Source: CAVSBT01 sp964609465
GTDB lineage: Bacteria; Chloroflexota; Dehalococcoidia; DSTF01; JALHUB01
Assembly: GCA_964609465.1 (NCBI GenBank)
Contig: CAZSSQ010000034.1
Location: 1 to 19,075, forward strand
Direction of reading: 5' to 3'
Length of the DNA: 19,075 nt
In this document: one piece after another, positions 6,518 through 14,773 of the stretch
Numbering within the stretch: the stretch's first letter is position 1
Layout of the letters: every line of letters starts with the position of its first letter
The notes under the pieces: model-generated
What the model was told of the DNA's origin: nothing
What the model saw: the letters and a program-made list of their open reading frames with translations, nothing else
The model's database searches: none
Translations under genes and position numbers: made by a program

Positions 6518-7714
6518 TCATCCGACCACCTTTATCAGGAAGCCCGACGCAGCACCCAGCAGGACGAGCCACGTCGGGTTGACGCGCAACCTGAGCAGGA
6601 GGATGGCCCCGACCGCCGCGAGGACTGCGGTCGGCGCGTCCACGATCGCTGCCCGGCCGAGCTGCCAGGTCACGCCCGCCATCAGGGCGAGCGCCCCAAC
6701 GCTCACGCCGTCCAGCAAGGCGGCCGTCCAGGGCAAGCGGCGAAGGCTCGGGATCAGCGGACCGGCGACGGCTACCAGGGCGAACGATGGAAGGATGACA
6801 CCGACGCTTGCTAGAAGCGCGCCTGGCCAGCTCCCTAGTATGTAGCCGATGAAGGTCACCATGGACAGAAACGTTCCCGGTGTGACCTGTCCGGCGGCTA
6901 CGGCGTCCAGGAGCTGCTGCTCGGTCAGCCACCCGAGCCGGTCCACGAAGTCTGCCCGCAGGAAGGCGACAAGGACGTAGCCGCTCCCATAGAGGATGCA
7001 GCCGATCTTGAGGGAGGTCAGGAAAAGGACGCTGAGACTGAAGGAGGCGGTGGTGGCTGCCCCGGCTCCTGCCAGCCACGGCAGGCCGGGCAGAACAAGA
7101 GTGGAAGTCGACCAACCTGCCCTGATGTGCCTGACGCCCGCCACAAGCACAACCACCAGCCCGGCACCGAAAAGGAGAGCGACCTCGTTGACGCCGAGGA
7201 AATACAGGACAAGCACGGACCCTCCGATCAGAAGGAGAAGCGGCCTGTTCGTCATGGGGCGGCTGAGGCTGAAAATCGCGTGGATCATGACGCCGATCAC
7301 GATCGGCTTCACCCCGTAGAGAACCCAGGATAGCTCTGGTGTGGAGCCGAACCGGACGTAGGACCAGGCAAAGGCGAGCGTGATGGCCGTGGCGGGGGCG
7401 GTGAAACACAGGCCGGCGAGAACGAGGCCGCGCCAGCCCGCACGCAGGCGGCCGATGTGCATCGCCATCTCGGCGGCATTGGGGCCCGGGATGAGGTTCG
7501 TGGCGCCCAGGAGATCGAGGAAGTGGGCATCGGTGAGCCAGCGCCGCCGTGAGACGACCTCGTCCCGCATCATGGCTATGTAGACCGCAGGCCCGCCGAA
7601 GGCCGTCGCGCCGAGACGGAGGAAAAACAGGGAAACGGAGGGTAGGCGTCCGCGGTCGCCCACGGACGCTTCCGAGATGGTATCGGAGTCTTCTCGCTCC
7701 CCCTCGGCGCCCAT
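6518..7714 (-). CDS. chrA: ChrA-family chromate/anion transporter, two-domain form
   Basis: 398 residues with two homologous CHR halves. The first has FLRLGATAFGGPAVYIAMM then RDEVV...WL, and NLIPGPNAAEMAMHIGRLRAG. The second has SGYVLVAFLRADFV then WLTEQQLLDAVAAGQVTPGT and GYILGSWPGALLASVGV. Many hydrophobic stretches fit about ten membrane helices. ChrA proteins export chromate; other substrates are possible for this family. No strong Shine-Dalgarno precedes ATG 7714, so the N-terminal 20 residues are uncertain; the conserved FLRLGATAFGG requires a start upstream of about residue 27. The gene lies 163 bases beyond the methyltransferase gene on the same strand, with a metallo-hydrolase remnant between, and converges on the MerB-like remnant. 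Confidence 0.88.
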   Translation of the reverse strand: MGAEGEREDSDTISEASVGDRGRLPSVSLFFLRLGATAFGGPAVYIAMMRDEVVSRRRWLTDAHFLDLLGATNLIPGPNAAEMAMHIGRLRAGWRGLVLAGLCFTAPATAITLAFAWSYVRFGSTPELSWVLYGVKPIVIGVMIHAIFSLSRPMTNRPLLLLIGGSVLVLYFLGVNEVALLFGAGLVVVLVAGVRHIRAGWSTSTLVLPGLPWLAGAGAATTASFSLSVLFLTSLKIGCILYGSGYVLVAFLRADFVDRLGWLTEQQLLDAVAAGQVTPGTFLSMVTFIGYILGSWPGALLASVGVILPSFALVAVAGPLIPSLRRLPWTAALLDGVSVGALALMAGVTWQLGRAAIVDAPTAVLAAVGAILLLRLRVNPTWLVLLGAASGFLIKVVG

Positions 7715-7730
7715 CGCGGTTCAGGCCTGG

Positions 7731-7861
7731 CTACGCGACGGCAAGCACGGCGTAATGGGTATTACTGATGGCGACTCCAAGATGCAGCTGGACGCTGGTC
7801 GTGCCCACGCTGCCTGGTGTGGCGGCATCGCGAAGGCGGCAGCGAGAGCATGAATGACCCC
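7731..7861 (-). pseudogene. Remnant of a metallo-hydrolase C-terminus, paralogous to the gene at 8458-9474
   Basis: On the minus strand the segment encodes VIHALAAAFA, then after a frameshift GSVGTTSVQLHLG and a tail ending at TAG 7733-7731. The intact neighbour ends THALAAAFPDAFVQGSVGTK. At DNA level GTGCCCACGCTGCC and AGAGCATGA are shared with that gene's end (8499-8553). Only about 40 codons survive. The rest of the 163-base gap between the methyltransferase and chrA shows no gene. Confidence 0.6.
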
Positions 7862-7877
7862 CGGCCGCCCAGGTCTC

Positions 7878-8420
7878 CTATGTCCGGGGAACGGCCAAGA
7901 TTGTAAGGTCTTGGGACTCCCTTACCTCGAAGAGGCCGCTCCTCTCTACCAGGTCGCGCTGCTCTGACATCGGCATGTGGCCCTTGTGCATGAAGAGCAG
8001 GCCGTCCGGCTTGAGGATTCGGCGAAGTTCGCGGAATAGCGCGCCCGGGTCTTCTATGCCATGGATAGTGTCGATGAGCAGGACTCGGTCTATGCTTGAG
8101 GCTTCGATACCAGTATCGTACCCCTGCACCAGTATTGCCTCCACATTGCGCAACCCCTTCTTGGCGGCCCTCCCTCGGACGCTACTGACGGCGAGAGGAT
8201 GGATGTCAATGGCGTAGACCCTGCCGCCCTCTCCGACGATCAGCGCGGCGGGTATGGTGAAGCTCCCGGGGCCGCAGCCGTAGTCCGCCACCCGCATTCC
8301 TTCTCTCAATTGGGCCATTTCCAGGATGCGCCGTGGGTCCTGCAACAGGTCGCGCACCCAGTACATGAGCGTCATCAGTCTGAAGCCGATCGTGCTGTCG
8401 CCTCTTCGGTGACTTGTCAT
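7878..8420 (-). CDS. Class I SAM-dependent methyltransferase
   Basis: 180 residues. Motif I is VADYGCGPGSFTIPAAL (about residues 44-60), followed by GGRVYAIDIHPLAV (motif II), the acidic SIDRVLLIDTIHGIEDPGAL, and LRRILKPDGLLFMHKGHM. This is the UbiE/arsenite-methyltransferase-like Rossmann fold; the substrate is not evident. The start MTSHRRGDSTIGFRL at 8420 is reasonable, with helical residues MTLMYWVRDLLQDP before motif I. It follows the metallo-hydrolase gene by 37 bases. A fragment of a second metallo-hydrolase lies on its other side, suggesting a former duplication. Confidence 0.85.
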   Translation of the reverse strand: MTSHRRGDSTIGFRLMTLMYWVRDLLQDPRRILEMAQLREGMRVADYGCGPGSFTIPAALIVGEGGRVYAIDIHPLAVSSVRGRAAKKGLRNVEAILVQGYDTGIEASSIDRVLLIDTIHGIEDPGALFRELRRILKPDGLLFMHKGHMPMSEQRDLVERSGLFEVRESQDLTILAVPRT

Positions 8421-8457
8421 TGACGCACCTCGTTGCGACGGAATCTAGAGCCGGCCT

Positions 8458-9474
8458 CTACCCGCTCACTGAGTCGGGCCGCTCGAGCACGTATTTCGTG
8501 CCCACGCTGCCCTGGACGAAGGCGTCAGGGAAAGCAGCCGCCAGAGCATGAGTCGCCCGCCACCCCGTGCAGTGGGTAGGGACTATGACATCCGGAGCGA
8601 ACTCCGCAAGGGCCTCGACGGTAGGCCAGACTACGGACTCGAGCGATGAAGTGGCAAGGTGGAAACCGCCGATAACCGCGTACACTTGCTCGATACCAGT
8701 GAGCCTGCGGGCGTAGCGCACCGTGTTGATCACGCCCGCGTGGCCGCAGCCGGTGATGACCACCAGGCCCCGGCCGCGCACGTGTGTCACCAAAGCCTGG
8801 TCATCGTAGATGAGCGGGTCTGGCTGCCACTCCCCGTCACGGAGGGCCTGGTGCACGGCGAACCCCTGTTCAAACTCGGTGGTGCGCTCGATCTCGCCTG
8901 TCACCAGAAGGCCACCGCCCAGCAGCAGGGACGGCTCGCGGCCCTCGATAATCGGGAAGCCGGCGAGCCGAACCTTTTCCTGGCCGGTGGTGGGGAGTTC
9001 GTAAGGCTCCCGCCCCGGGAGGGCCACCCGCCGCTTAAGCCAGAAGTCGGGGTGAACGATCAGGGGCGGCAGCGGTTGAAGCACCCCCATGAACCCATTG
9101 AGGCCCGTTGTGTGGTCGAAGTGGCCGTGGCTCAGGATGATCGCCTCGATTTCCTGCGGGTTCACCCCTAGCGCCCGGAGGTTATGCACCACCCCACCGA
9201 CTGTCGCGCCCGTATCGAGCAGCAACGAATGTCGCTGCTCATCGACGAACACGGTCACGAGGAAGGAAAGGCCGTGCTCCGCAAAGGGAGAGTCCGCCGC
9301 ATATCCCTCCTCCAGAAGCGGCGCTTCCAGGCGGGGCAATACCTGCCCCTCGCGGGGGGCCGTGCCCATTCGCTTGGCGACAGCCGTGCTGGGGAGGAGC
9401 ACGTCCATCACGTTGTCGATGACGGTCAGGACCTCTACCCGGTCAACGGCGTTCAGCGGCATCTGCTTGGACAT
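8458..9474 (-). CDS. Metallo-beta-lactamase-fold hydrolase (dihydropterin-methyl-RFA-P synthase-like, COG1237 type)
   Basis: 338 residues from ATG 9474, preceded by GGGAGG about ten bases upstream; the frame is open further upstream but there it is low-complexity and unlike the family. The metal motif is HGHFDH (residues 116-121 in ILSHGHFDHTTGL). Other MBL marks are LLLDTGATVGGVVHN, VITGCGHAGVINTVRYARR and VIPTHCTGWRATHAL. The closest named family is the 7,8-dihydropterin-6-methyl-4-(beta-D-ribofuranosyl)-aminobenzene-5'-phosphate synthase-like group, whose bacterial members mostly have unknown substrates. The cytosolic protein lies between dsbA-like and methyltransferase genes with 37-base gaps on each side. 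Confidence 0.85.
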   Translation of the reverse strand: MSKQMPLNAVDRVEVLTVIDNVMDVLLPSTAVAKRMGTAPREGQVLPRLEAPLLEEGYAADSPFAEHGLSFLVTVFVDEQRHSLLLDTGATVGGVVHNLRALGVNPQEIEAIILSHGHFDHTTGLNGFMGVLQPLPPLIVHPDFWLKRRVALPGREPYELPTTGQEKVRLAGFPIIEGREPSLLLGGGLLVTGEIERTTEFEQGFAVHQALRDGEWQPDPLIYDDQALVTHVRGRGLVVITGCGHAGVINTVRYARRLTGIEQVYAVIGGFHLATSSLESVVWPTVEALAEFAPDVIVPTHCTGWRATHALAAAFPDAFVQGSVGTKYVLERPDSVSG

Positions 9475-9511
9475 TCGAAGACGACCTCCCTGTGGTTGCT
9501 CGTGGCCGTAG

Positions 9512-10273
9512 CTAGGGCTCGGCGAGCGCCTCCTCGATGTACTGGCGGAAGCCCTCGAAGGGCTGATAGCCAACCACCAGCTCGCCGTTTATCAGGAAGC
9601 TGGGCGTGCCACGAGCGCCGGTCGCCACCGCTTGGTCCCGCTGCTCCTCTACGAGGCCGATATGCTTGTGAGAGTCGAGACAGGCGTCGAATTCGGCGCG
9701 GTCCAGGCCCAGGTCAGAGGCAAACTGCTTCAGCCTCTCTGGCACGAAGGCACCGCGATTCTCCCCACGCTGTTCAGCGTAGAGCTTGTAGTGATACTCC
9801 CAGAAGCGCCCCTGGTCGTTCGCGCACTCCGCCGCTTCGGCCGCCAGGGTGGCTTCATTCTCGTCGGGCGGGGCGTTACCCCCGGTGATCGCGAAGTAGC
9901 GGAACTCCAGTTGTGCGAGGCCCTTCTGGATGTACTCCCTCTCCACTTCGGGTTCCGTGTCGTCAACAAAGCGCTTGCAGAAGGGACACTGGTAGTCGGA
10001 GAGTTCCACGATCTTGACCGGGGCGGAGTCCTGCCCACAGACGTGGCCGTTCACGGGCACGCTGCCGCTGGCGCAGAGGTGCTGGCTTGCCACTGGCGTC
10101 TGGTCGCCAGTGCCGCCCTCGTCGCCGCCGCTGCTGATCACGCTGAGGGCTATGATGGCCCCGCCCAGGGCCAGCGCCGCCCCCGCCACCCCGACGATCC
10201 AGAAGGCGCGCGGGCGAGGCCTGGCGCCGCGGCGAACGCCTTTCCCTTGTTTAGACGAGCTTCGCCGACTCAT
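9512..10273 (-). CDS. DsbA-family thiol:disulfide oxidoreductase, membrane-anchored
   Basis: 253 residues from ATG 10273. A basic N-terminus is followed by one hydrophobic segment (about residues 23-48, FWIVGVAGAALALGGAIIAL), so the thioredoxin domain should be outside the membrane. VKIVELSDYQCPFCKRF carries the CPFC active site (C96, C99), and GARGTPSFLINGELVVGYQP contains the cis-proline loop. Family role: disulfide formation or reduction in extracytoplasmic proteins. AAAGGGG lies upstream at good spacing, and the ATG overlaps the radical SAM stop as ATGA, so the two are translationally coupled. An extra cysteine pair (C67, C79) precedes the domain. Confidence 0.9.
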   Translation of the reverse strand: MSRRSSSKQGKGVRRGARPRPRAFWIVGVAGAALALGGAIIALSVISSGGDEGGTGDQTPVASQHLCASGSVPVNGHVCGQDSAPVKIVELSDYQCPFCKRFVDDTEPEVEREYIQKGLAQLEFRYFAITGGNAPPDENEATLAAEAAECANDQGRFWEYHYKLYAEQRGENRGAFVPERLKQFASDLGLDRAEFDACLDSHKHIGLVEEQRDQAVATGARGTPSFLINGELVVGYQPFEGFRQYIEEALAEP

Positions 10274-11076
10274 TGTGAACCCCTTTCCGGGACCAAGGGG
10301 CCTGCCTCGCTGGGACCGGCGGTCGGCCTTCTTCGCCGCGTCTCGCCTACGTCGAGGGGCGTCACCGCTGGCGGCGTCGCTTCGTACACTGTGAGCACTC
10401 GGAGCCCAACGAACTCCGCCCGTATGGCAGCGAGCTCGTCCGGCGTCAGGGGCGCCACAGCGCACGGACGCGTGGGTGTGTTGATCTGCACCTCGTCCGG
10501 CGCCAGCCGCCTGGCAAGGGCGGCCATCTCTGCGGCCAGACCCTTGTTTGCCCGGACGAACATCATGTCCAGGGCTAGCTTGCCCCTGTGTTCTGCCTTG
10601 AACAGGCTGATGGCGTGGACTATGTCCTGCAGACTCAGGTCGACTGCCGGACGGTTGATCCTCTCGAAGAGCTGCTGGTTAGGGGCGTCCAGCTTGGCGA
10701 CGACGACATCGGCGCAGGCCAGGTCCTCTCGGACATCCGGCCTCGTCATGAGGGAGGAATTCGTCAGGACCGCCACCGGCAGGCTCAGTGTGGCCCGCGC
10801 CAGCCGGATGGCCTCTCCCAGATTTGCTGCCAGAGTCGGCTCGCCCGTCCCGGAGAAGGTGACGTAGTCTGCGCCCACGCCGCGCACCGCCTCCAGCTCT
10901 GCGGCCAGCGCTTCTAGAGAGACGAACTGGGCGCGCTCCGCCAGCGGGCGAGCCGTCCGGCCAAGCTGGCAGTAGATGCAGTCGAACGTGCAGGTCTTGA
11001 CGTCTCCAGGCGTCAGGTCAATGCCCAGGGACCTAGCCAGGCGCCACGAGGGAACCGGTCCGTACACTATTGACAT
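10270..11076 (-). CDS. Radical SAM protein, COG0731-like
   Basis: 268 residues. The [4Fe-4S] site is C29-x3-C33-x2-C36 in KTCTFDCIYCQLGR, preceded by the family signature YGPVPSWRLARSLGIDLTP. The glycine-rich SAM-binding stretch VTFSGTGEPTLAANLGEAI follows. The N-terminus matches a widespread bacterial radical SAM group related to wyosine-base enzymes (COG0731) but shorter; its reaction is not established. The start follows the DUF364 stop by 3 bases, and the end overlaps dsbA by 4 bases. The last about 30 residues (GETRRRRPTAGPSEAGPL) look like a disordered tail. Confidence 0.88.
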   Translation of the reverse strand: MSIVYGPVPSWRLARSLGIDLTPGDVKTCTFDCIYCQLGRTARPLAERAQFVSLEALAAELEAVRGVGADYVTFSGTGEPTLAANLGEAIRLARATLSLPVAVLTNSSLMTRPDVREDLACADVVVAKLDAPNQQLFERINRPAVDLSLQDIVHAISLFKAEHRGKLALDMMFVRANKGLAAEMAALARRLAPDEVQINTPTRPCAVAPLTPDELAAIRAEFVGLRVLTVYEATPPAVTPLDVGETRRRRPTAGPSEAGPLVPERGSQ

Positions 11077-11079
11077 AGG

Positions 11080-11817
11080 TCACCCCTTCTCGACCGTTCG
11101 CTGCATAGTCAGCAGGCGTACGCCGCGCATCTGGCGGAAGACTGCCCCTTCCGACACGCAGCGCAGCGCCAGCAGCGGGTCGATCACCCGCGTGCCCGAG
11201 ATGACGTCCACCCCGTAGTCGAACAGGATCGGCGAGAGGGGCGTGGTTGGGCCGAGGACGACAACGAGGCTGCCCGGCCGGCATAGGCCCAAGAGCTGCT
11301 CTATGGTGTGGTTGATGAAGGCGCTGCCGGTGATGGCCACGATATCGGCCTCCGGTAGGATAGTCTCCGCATGGTCGGCCGGGAAGTCGCCGGCCCGAGG
11401 GCGGAGCTCTAGGACCGATAGCTCCCGGGCCGCCTCTCGGAGGGACGGAACGAAGGGGAAGTGGCCCACGAGGGCTACCCTCTTACCCCGACCCCGCTCT
11501 ATGAGGAACTGACCGGCGTTCAGCTCCTCGCAGCGGGCCTCGTCAACGTCGAGGAGCGAGTTGATGGCGGCCATCCCGATGCCCGCCTCCAGCAGACTTT
11601 CAGAGAAGGAAAGTTGGCAGAGCTCCAGGGCGCTCCCGCCGGCCAGCTCGCCTGAGCCTGCCACGAAGGTGGCGCCATGCTCGTGCTCTTCCGGCATCAC
11701 GGTGGAGGCGAGGCCGCATGCCCGGCCCCAGGCCGCGGTCCAGAAAGGGCCGATCAGCACCTCGCGTACCGGGGTGTCCTCCCTGAGGCCGGCTATCAGA
11801 TCCTCAAGGATCTTCAA
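11080..11817 (-). CDS. DUF364 (putative heavy-metal chelation) family protein
   Basis: 245 residues. The N-terminal part contains VREVLIGPFWTAA and a SALELCQLSFSESLLEAGIG stretch, like DUF4213. The C-terminal Rossmann-like half has KRVALVGHFPFVPSLREAA, LPEADIVAITGSAFINHTIE and SLVVVLGPTTPLSPILFDYG, which are characteristic DUF364 blocks. Family members often lie next to molybdenum, tungsten or iron transport and NifX-like genes and are proposed to bind metals or cofactors; this is not proven. The gene is tightly packed with the radical SAM gene (3-base gap), so the two are likely co-expressed. Confidence 0.8.
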   Translation of the reverse strand: MKILEDLIAGLREDTPVREVLIGPFWTAAWGRACGLASTVMPEEHEHGATFVAGSGELAGGSALELCQLSFSESLLEAGIGMAAINSLLDVDEARCEELNAGQFLIERGRGKRVALVGHFPFVPSLREAARELSVLELRPRAGDFPADHAETILPEADIVAITGSAFINHTIEQLLGLCRPGSLVVVLGPTTPLSPILFDYGVDVISGTRVIDPLLALRCVSEGAVFRQMRGVRLLTMQRTVEKG

Positions 11818-11853
11818 CGGGTGTCCTTCCTTCCTGAGACCCTTGACGAGAAT

Positions 11854-12894
11854 CTAGGGACGTTTCTCCTCCCCTTCTTCTCCTTCCCGCATCCGCCTTG
11901 CCCCTACAGCTTGAATGAGCGCATCGGCAAGGGCATTCGTCAGGTCAGAGTCGTAGCGCTCGATATGGCCGTCGTCGCAGAGCCGGGCCAGCTCGGGATC
12001 AACGGGTATCTGCGCCAGGAGGGGGGCTCCCGCTGCTTCGGCCATCTCGTCGGCCCTGCTCTTGCCGAAGAGATCGAGCTTCTTCCCGGTCTCGGGCAGC
12101 ACGAAGTAGCTCATGTTCTCCACCACTCCCAGAATCGGGATATGCATCGCCTCCCGAGCCATCCTGATCGCCTTGCGCACCACCATCGCCGTCAACTGCT
12201 GGGGGCTGAAGACGATGATGACGCCTGATAGAGGCAAGGACTGCATCACGGTGAGCGGCGCGTCGGCCGTTCCCGGTGGCAGGTCCACTATGAGATAGTC
12301 CAGCTTGCCCCAGAGCACCTCTTCCCAGAACTGAGTGATGGCCTTGCCGATCATAGGGCCCCTCCAGATGACGACATCGTCCTCACGGGGCAAGAGAAGG
12401 TTAGTGGACATGATCTTAATGCCCGCCCGAGAAAGCACCGGCAGGATGCCTGTTTCGCTGCCGACGGGATGAGCGCTAATGCCGAACATCTTGGGGATGC
12501 TGGGGCCGGTGATGTCGGCATCCAGAATGCCTACCTGATAGCCGTGGTGCGCGAGGGAAAGCGCGGCCAGGCCGGCTACTAGGGACTTCCCTACTCCGCC
12601 CTTGCCGCTCATCACCGCGATCACGCTGCCAATTTCGTTGATGTCCTTACACCCGGCTTCCTCAAAGCTGATCTCAACATCGACTACGCCCGGCAGCCTC
12701 TTGACGACCTCGGGCACGCGGGCGCTTAGCCAGCCCTGAGTCCCCGGGTTCAGGGCTGCCGAGGTCAGGCTGATGTCCACTTTCCCGTCAGAGATGGCTA
12801 TCCGGCGAACCAAGTTGAACTTCACCAGGCTGCCCGTCGTCCCGGGGACAATGACCTCCTCGAGGCTTTCTTCTATCTGCTCCTCAGTCGGCAT
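11854..12894 (-). CDS. Mrp/NBP35/ApbC-family P-loop ATPase (FeS carrier family) lacking the usual cysteine pair
   Basis: 346 residues from ATG 12894, preceded by GGAGG at good spacing. An N-terminal DUF59/MIP18-like domain (about 1-85, ALNPGTQGWLSARVPEVVKR) precedes the ParA-type ATPase: MSGKGGVGKS (deviant Walker A, about 95-104), ILDADITGPSIPKMFG and YLIVDLPPGTADAPLTVMQS. In typical ApbC/NBP35 proteins ENMSYF is followed by a Cys-x-x-Cys that binds a bridging [4Fe-4S] cluster. Here the stretch is ENMSYFVLPETGKKLDLFGK with no cysteine, so canonical cluster transfer is doubtful. The C-terminus is charged (MREGEEGEEKRP). The gene follows the second NifX-like gene by 41 bases. Confidence 0.88.
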   Translation of the reverse strand: MPTEEQIEESLEEVIVPGTTGSLVKFNLVRRIAISDGKVDISLTSAALNPGTQGWLSARVPEVVKRLPGVVDVEISFEEAGCKDINEIGSVIAVMSGKGGVGKSLVAGLAALSLAHHGYQVGILDADITGPSIPKMFGISAHPVGSETGILPVLSRAGIKIMSTNLLLPREDDVVIWRGPMIGKAITQFWEEVLWGKLDYLIVDLPPGTADAPLTVMQSLPLSGVIIVFSPQQLTAMVVRKAIRMAREAMHIPILGVVENMSYFVLPETGKKLDLFGKSRADEMAEAAGAPLLAQIPVDPELARLCDDGHIERYDSDLTNALADALIQAVGARRMREGEEGEEKRP

Positions 12895-12935
12895 ACGCGC
12901 CTCCAGCAAGGATTGCCTTGGGGGAATCTTCCGCC

Positions 12936-13334
12936 TCAGTGCACGCGCTCCATAAGATCGGGCAGGTTGCCATCGATGTGTCGGAGAACGGCCTCCCGAA
13001 TGTCCGTGACGTCAGTGATGATGGGCCGGACGCCATATTCTTTGAGGCTCTCGTACGCGCCCCAGCCCATGCCGCCGGCGATCAGCACCTGGCAGTCGCC
13101 GATAGCCTCCGTCATCTGCTGGTGCCGCGACTGGGCTCCCGCTCCGAAGCCGTGTCTCCCCTGCGCGTCGAGGCCAGCATGGGGCTGACTCATGAAAGCG
13201 CCGTGGCCGAGCTTGGGGCGGGTCTCTTCTGCCACAATCTGCCCGTCCTCGACCGTGAGGATGATGTACATCTCTGCCCGCCCGAAGTGCTGGCTGACGG
13301 TCACGCCGTCGTCAGAAATGGCAGCGATTCTCAA
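12936..13334 (-). CDS. NifX/NifB-C-like protein (dinitrogenase FeMo-cofactor biosynthesis family)
   Basis: 132 residues. It starts with TTG at 13334 behind AAAGGGG at a spacing of 6. The family landmarks are MRIAAISDDGVTVSQHFGRA, then CQVLIAGGMGWGAYESLKEY and GVRPIITDVTDIREAV. Proteins of this fold bind FeS or FeMo-type cofactors or precursors in nitrogen fixation, but many copies, as here, occur without nif genes and beside ParA/MinD ATPases. The middle is His/Gly-rich (QGRHGFGAGAQSRHQQMTEA), a possible metal-binding loop. No nif structural genes are in view. Confidence 0.85.
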   Translation of the reverse strand: MRIAAISDDGVTVSQHFGRAEMYIILTVEDGQIVAEETRPKLGHGAFMSQPHAGLDAQGRHGFGAGAQSRHQQMTEAIGDCQVLIAGGMGWGAYESLKEYGVRPIITDVTDIREAVLRHIDGNLPDLMERVH

Positions 13335-13353
13335 TTCACGCCCCTTTCTCAGA

Positions 13354-13650
13354 TCACTGACCTAACTTTATCTCGTACCTAGGTTCCCTCTCGCCCAGAT
13401 GTAGCACGATCTTGACGTCCCGGCCGTCGGCAAGATACCTTTCACACTCATCGCGCAGTTTCTGTAGCTCAGGAGACTTCAAAAGGGCCACGAGAGCTTC
13501 ATAGGTTTCTTCAAGCTCTTTTCCTTCGCTCCCACCCCTCAGGAGTTCCCTGAGGCAATCGAGATATTGGGCCTCAGCCAGACATTTGACACATCTGCCC
13601 GGTATCTCCTTGGTTGAGTATCTTGGCTCAAGCTCGAGGCTGGGACCCAT
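13354..13650 (-). CDS. Small protein of unknown function with CxxC
   Basis: 98 residues from ATG 13650, preceded by GGAGGAGG inside the end of the FmdB-like gene; an in-frame ATG six codons upstream lacks this spacing. Visible features are an N-terminal CVKC (C20, C23), further cysteines C32 and C69, a charged helical middle (EELEETYEALVALLKSPE-like) and a beta-strand-like end (VKIVLHLGEREPRYEIKLGQ). I do not recognise the family. Its place between the FmdB-like and NifX-like genes, with gaps of 2 and 19 bases, makes it part of the metal/FeS cluster. Confidence 0.75.
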   Translation of the reverse strand: MGPSLELEPRYSTKEIPGRCVKCLAEAQYLDCLRELLRGGSEGKELEETYEALVALLKSPELQKLRDECERYLADGRDVKIVLHLGEREPRYEIKLGQ

Positions 13651-13652
13651 TC

Positions 13653-13892
13653 CTACCTCCTCCGGCACACGTCATCCGCAGAGCAGGGCGGAGCCTCGCA
13701 GCGCTCCTCACGGCCGCAACAGGTCGTGCCCCCGGCGCGCGCCGCCTCGCTCACTACATTGAAAGACGACAACAGCTTCTCCAGGTCTTCTGCTCCGCAG
13801 CTCGGGCAGCGGCCTGTTGCAGCGTCAGGTCTCTGGACGAACACCTCGTGAACTCGGCCGCACCTGCGGCAACGGTAGTCATAGATCGGCAT
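13653..13892 (-). CDS. FmdB-family zinc ribbon protein
   Basis: 79 residues from ATG 13892, with GGAGGAG directly upstream. MPIYDYRCRRCGRVHEVFV begins the standard FmdB zinc ribbon (C7, C10), completed by CPSCG (C28, C31). The C-terminal tail is unusually cysteine-rich (TTCCGREERCEAPPC and a final C), adding about five extra thiols, so it may bind further metal. FmdB-like proteins are small regulators or metal-binding proteins of uncertain function. The gene sits 20 bases after the second MinD-type ATPase and 2 bases before the small CxxC protein. Confidence 0.85.
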   Translation of the reverse strand: MPIYDYRCRRCGRVHEVFVQRPDAATGRCPSCGAEDLEKLLSSFNVVSEAARAGGTTCCGREERCEAPPCSADDVCRRR

Positions 13893-13912
13893 CTTCTCCT
13901 CCAAGCGTGCAG

Positions 13913-14773
13913 TCAAGGCACCGGACGGGCCGCGATCGCCTCCCACAGCGTCTTGATCCCGTGGGTGGCGGCGCCGTCAGACGTCTCCACGACGGGCCTT
14001 CCCTGGACAATCGCGCTGTTGACGTCGGGGTCAAACGGTATTCTGCCGACGACCTCGACTCCGGCGTGGCGGCAGTGGTCCTCTGTGCGACGGGTGTTCT
14101 CGTCGCTGAGGTCGTGCTTGTTGATGCAGACAAGCGGGCCCACGCCGAAGTGGCGGCACAGGTCGAGGGCACGTTCCAAGTCGTGGATGCCGCTGAGGCT
14201 GGGCTCGGCCACGATCAGGGCCATGCTGGCCCCCGATAGAGACGAGATGACGGGACAGCCGATGCCCGGCGGCCCGTCGCTGAGGATGTAGCGCGCTTTC
14301 ATGTCCTGGGCGATCTCTCGCGCCCTTTTCCTGACCGCCATCACCAGCTTGCCGGAGTTCTCCTGAGCGGCCCGCAGACGGGCGTGCACCAGCGGCCCGT
14401 ACTTCGTGTTCGCGACGTACCAGTAGCCCGCCAGCGTGTCCCGCATCGAAATCGCCTCCAAAGGGCAGACCCGCACACACAAGCCGCAACCTTCACAGGC
14501 CAGCGGGTCGACCTGGAATCCACGTATGGCCTCGAAGCGGCAGGCGTCAGCACAGAGGCCGCACTCGTTGCATGCCTCCGAGTCGATGTGGGCCACCTGC
14601 AGCCCGTAGAAGTCGTGCGCCTCCTGGGCCTGCGGTGCAAGCAAGAGGTGGAGGTTGGGCGCGTCGACATCGCAGTCGCAGAGAACACTGTTCTCGGCGA
14701 GGGCAGCGAAAGAGGCGAGCAACGTCGTCTTGCCCGTCCCGCCCTTGCCGCTGAGCACCACGATCTCTTTCAA
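13913..14773 (-). CDS. MinD-superfamily P-loop ATPase with inserted 2x[4Fe-4S] ferredoxin domain (second copy)
   Basis: 286 residues. MKEIVVLSGKGGTGKTTLL is the ParA/MinD deviant Walker A. An inserted bacterial-type ferredoxin follows, with C68, C71, C74, C78 (CNECGLCADAC) and C93, C96, C99, C103 (CEGCGLCVRVC). The ATPase then resumes with ILSDGPPGIGCPVISSLSGA and VAEPSLSGIHDLERAL. Members (COG1149) are probably FeS-linked ATPases involved in cofactor or cluster handling; no reaction is established. Its ATG overlaps the stop of the first copy as ATGA, so the two are likely made as a pair, perhaps a heterodimer. Confidence 0.9.
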   Translation of the reverse strand: MKEIVVLSGKGGTGKTTLLASFAALAENSVLCDCDVDAPNLHLLLAPQAQEAHDFYGLQVAHIDSEACNECGLCADACRFEAIRGFQVDPLACEGCGLCVRVCPLEAISMRDTLAGYWYVANTKYGPLVHARLRAAQENSGKLVMAVRKRAREIAQDMKARYILSDGPPGIGCPVISSLSGASMALIVAEPSLSGIHDLERALDLCRHFGVGPLVCINKHDLSDENTRRTEDHCRHAGVEVVGRIPFDPDVNSAIVQGRPVVETSDGAATHGIKTLWEAIAARPVP

